Source of the DNA: Elysia crispata
Lineage: Eukaryota; Mollusca; Gastropoda; Plakobranchidae
Direction: 5' to 3'
Length of the DNA stretch: 64,000 nt
Assembly (NCBI GenBank): GCA_033675545.1
Contig: JAWDGP010004872.1
Span: forward strand, 1-64,000
In this document: piece after piece, positions 63,167 through 64,000 of the stretch
How positions within the stretch are numbered: position 1 is the first letter of the stretch
How the letters are laid out: every line of letters begins with the position of its first letter
Made by a program: the position numbers and the translations under genes
The notes under the pieces: model-generated
Databases searched by the model: none
Seen by the model: only the letters and a program-made list of their open reading frames with translations
Told to the model about the DNA's origin: nothing

Positions 63167-63480
63167 CTTGAGCAAGAATATGCTTTCAGGGTCCGTGGAG
63201 ACCTACCAGCTTTTCCCCCATTTCCTCAGCAAAATGAAGTGCGGCGTGAGGCGGGAAGCCATTTGGCCAATCTGAAAACCTGTTTGTCCCATAATACAGC
63301 GAATTGGAAATTCATTAGGCCGGGCCCCGCTCGGCGAGCTATCTCTGTTCGAACCGTGTGCCGCTAGGGCTGGCGGGCTCTGTTGTCATATTAAATCCCC
63401 CTCGTAAATTGTCTAGTTTGGGCACCATCATCCAATCTCGCTGCCTATCAGGGGCAATGTGATCACAGGGAGACTCGAGC
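63150..63480. promoter_or_regulatory. GC-rich patch upstream of PRDM8
   Basis: Base composition changes abruptly from AT-rich to GC-balanced for about 330 bp (GGCGGGAAGCCATTTGGCC, GGCCGGGCCCCGCTCGGC, GGGGCAATGTGATCACAGGG). This is the pattern of a promoter or conserved enhancer. The plus frame here (74 codons) has no known domain. Conservation cannot be tested from one sequence. Confidence 0.4.
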
Positions 63481-63499
63481 GGGCACAAGACAGAGGGGA

Positions 63500-63685
63500 T
63501 AGAGAGATGGGTTGTTTAAAGATTACAGGGAGAAAGTGATGGATACAGAGGGGAAGAGAAAAAAAAGAAGAGGATGATGAAGATAATGATGAACAAGTAG
63601 AAAAAAAAAAAAAAAGAGAAAAAGAGGAAGGGGCAGGAGGTAAAGGAAAAGAGTATTATTGAGAGACAAACAAAAAAGAGAGATG

Positions 63686-63779
<94 letters not shown>

Positions 63780-64000
63780 GGGGGCGGGAGAGACAGATAA
63801 AGAAAGAGGTGTAAAGAATAAAAGAGAAAAATAGCCATAGAGAGATGTCAGAATGCAATTTGGGTAAAAATGTGTGTTGTGTGCATGTGAGAGAAAGAGA
63901 GTTTCCTTCTGATCTTTTTCATCTACTCGATATTTCTTTAAGCTAACATTGGGCGCTTAAATCAGATACCTTATTTGAGGATCTAGATAACGATCTCTCT
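63500..64000. repeat. Purine-rich tract with (TA)n and (GA)n
   Basis: A/G-rich from 63500; pure TA at about 63690-63740, then GA at 63741-63777. No gene seen to the window end. Confidence 0.93.

Overview
The window looks like animal nuclear DNA. It is AT-rich, has long introns with GT..AG splice sites, is dominated by simple and tandem repeats, and holds only two host genes that I can support. The palindromic hexamer chain AGATCT/TCTAGA recurs throughout, and Helitron, Tc1/mariner, hAT-like and piggyBac-like remnants are present. Together with an invertebrate-looking PRDM8 orthologue this suggests a lophotrochozoan, perhaps a gastropod mollusc. The taxon is an inference, not something I can prove from the sequence.

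Layout. 1-1397 is the N-terminal part of a decayed Helitron protein (minus strand), with an in-frame 75-bp segment repeated four times. 1509-1777 is a hAT-like MITE. 2.27-4.87 kb is GA/CT microsatellite and composite minisatellite DNA. 6.25-21.57 kb is one unbroken satellite array of 44-bp and 33-bp monomers, with higher-order repeats of about 1,357 bp on the left and 3,526 bp on the right. 22.0-24.5 kb holds a GA tract, two non-autonomous inverted-repeat elements, a promoter-like patch (E2F site plus CACGTG E-box) and a 55-bp tandem repeat built on AGATCT. 24.8-25.8 kb is a pyrimidine tract. 25.8-41.2 kb is AT-rich DNA with a Tc1/mariner fossil, a 54-bp minisatellite, a 1.2-kb triplication and a piggyBac-like remnant.

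Genes. The last four exons of an unrecognised plus-strand gene lie at 41,237-47,568, with a poly(A) signal at 48,137. The phases of the four exons agree. Convergent to it, on the minus strand at 62,165-55,600, lies a PRDM8-type transcription factor gene (PR/SET domain plus three zinc fingers). Five exons join in phase; its first exon was not securely found. Its large intron holds a 65-bp minisatellite rich in GATGAT, and a GC-rich patch upstream may be its promoter or an enhancer.

The most unusual object is the 15-kb satellite. Its two monomer lengths differ by exactly 11 bp, each monomer has a short dyad, and the long form carries a CAGGTG E-box. I found no CRISPR, rRNA or tRNA, and no retrovirus or LTR element.
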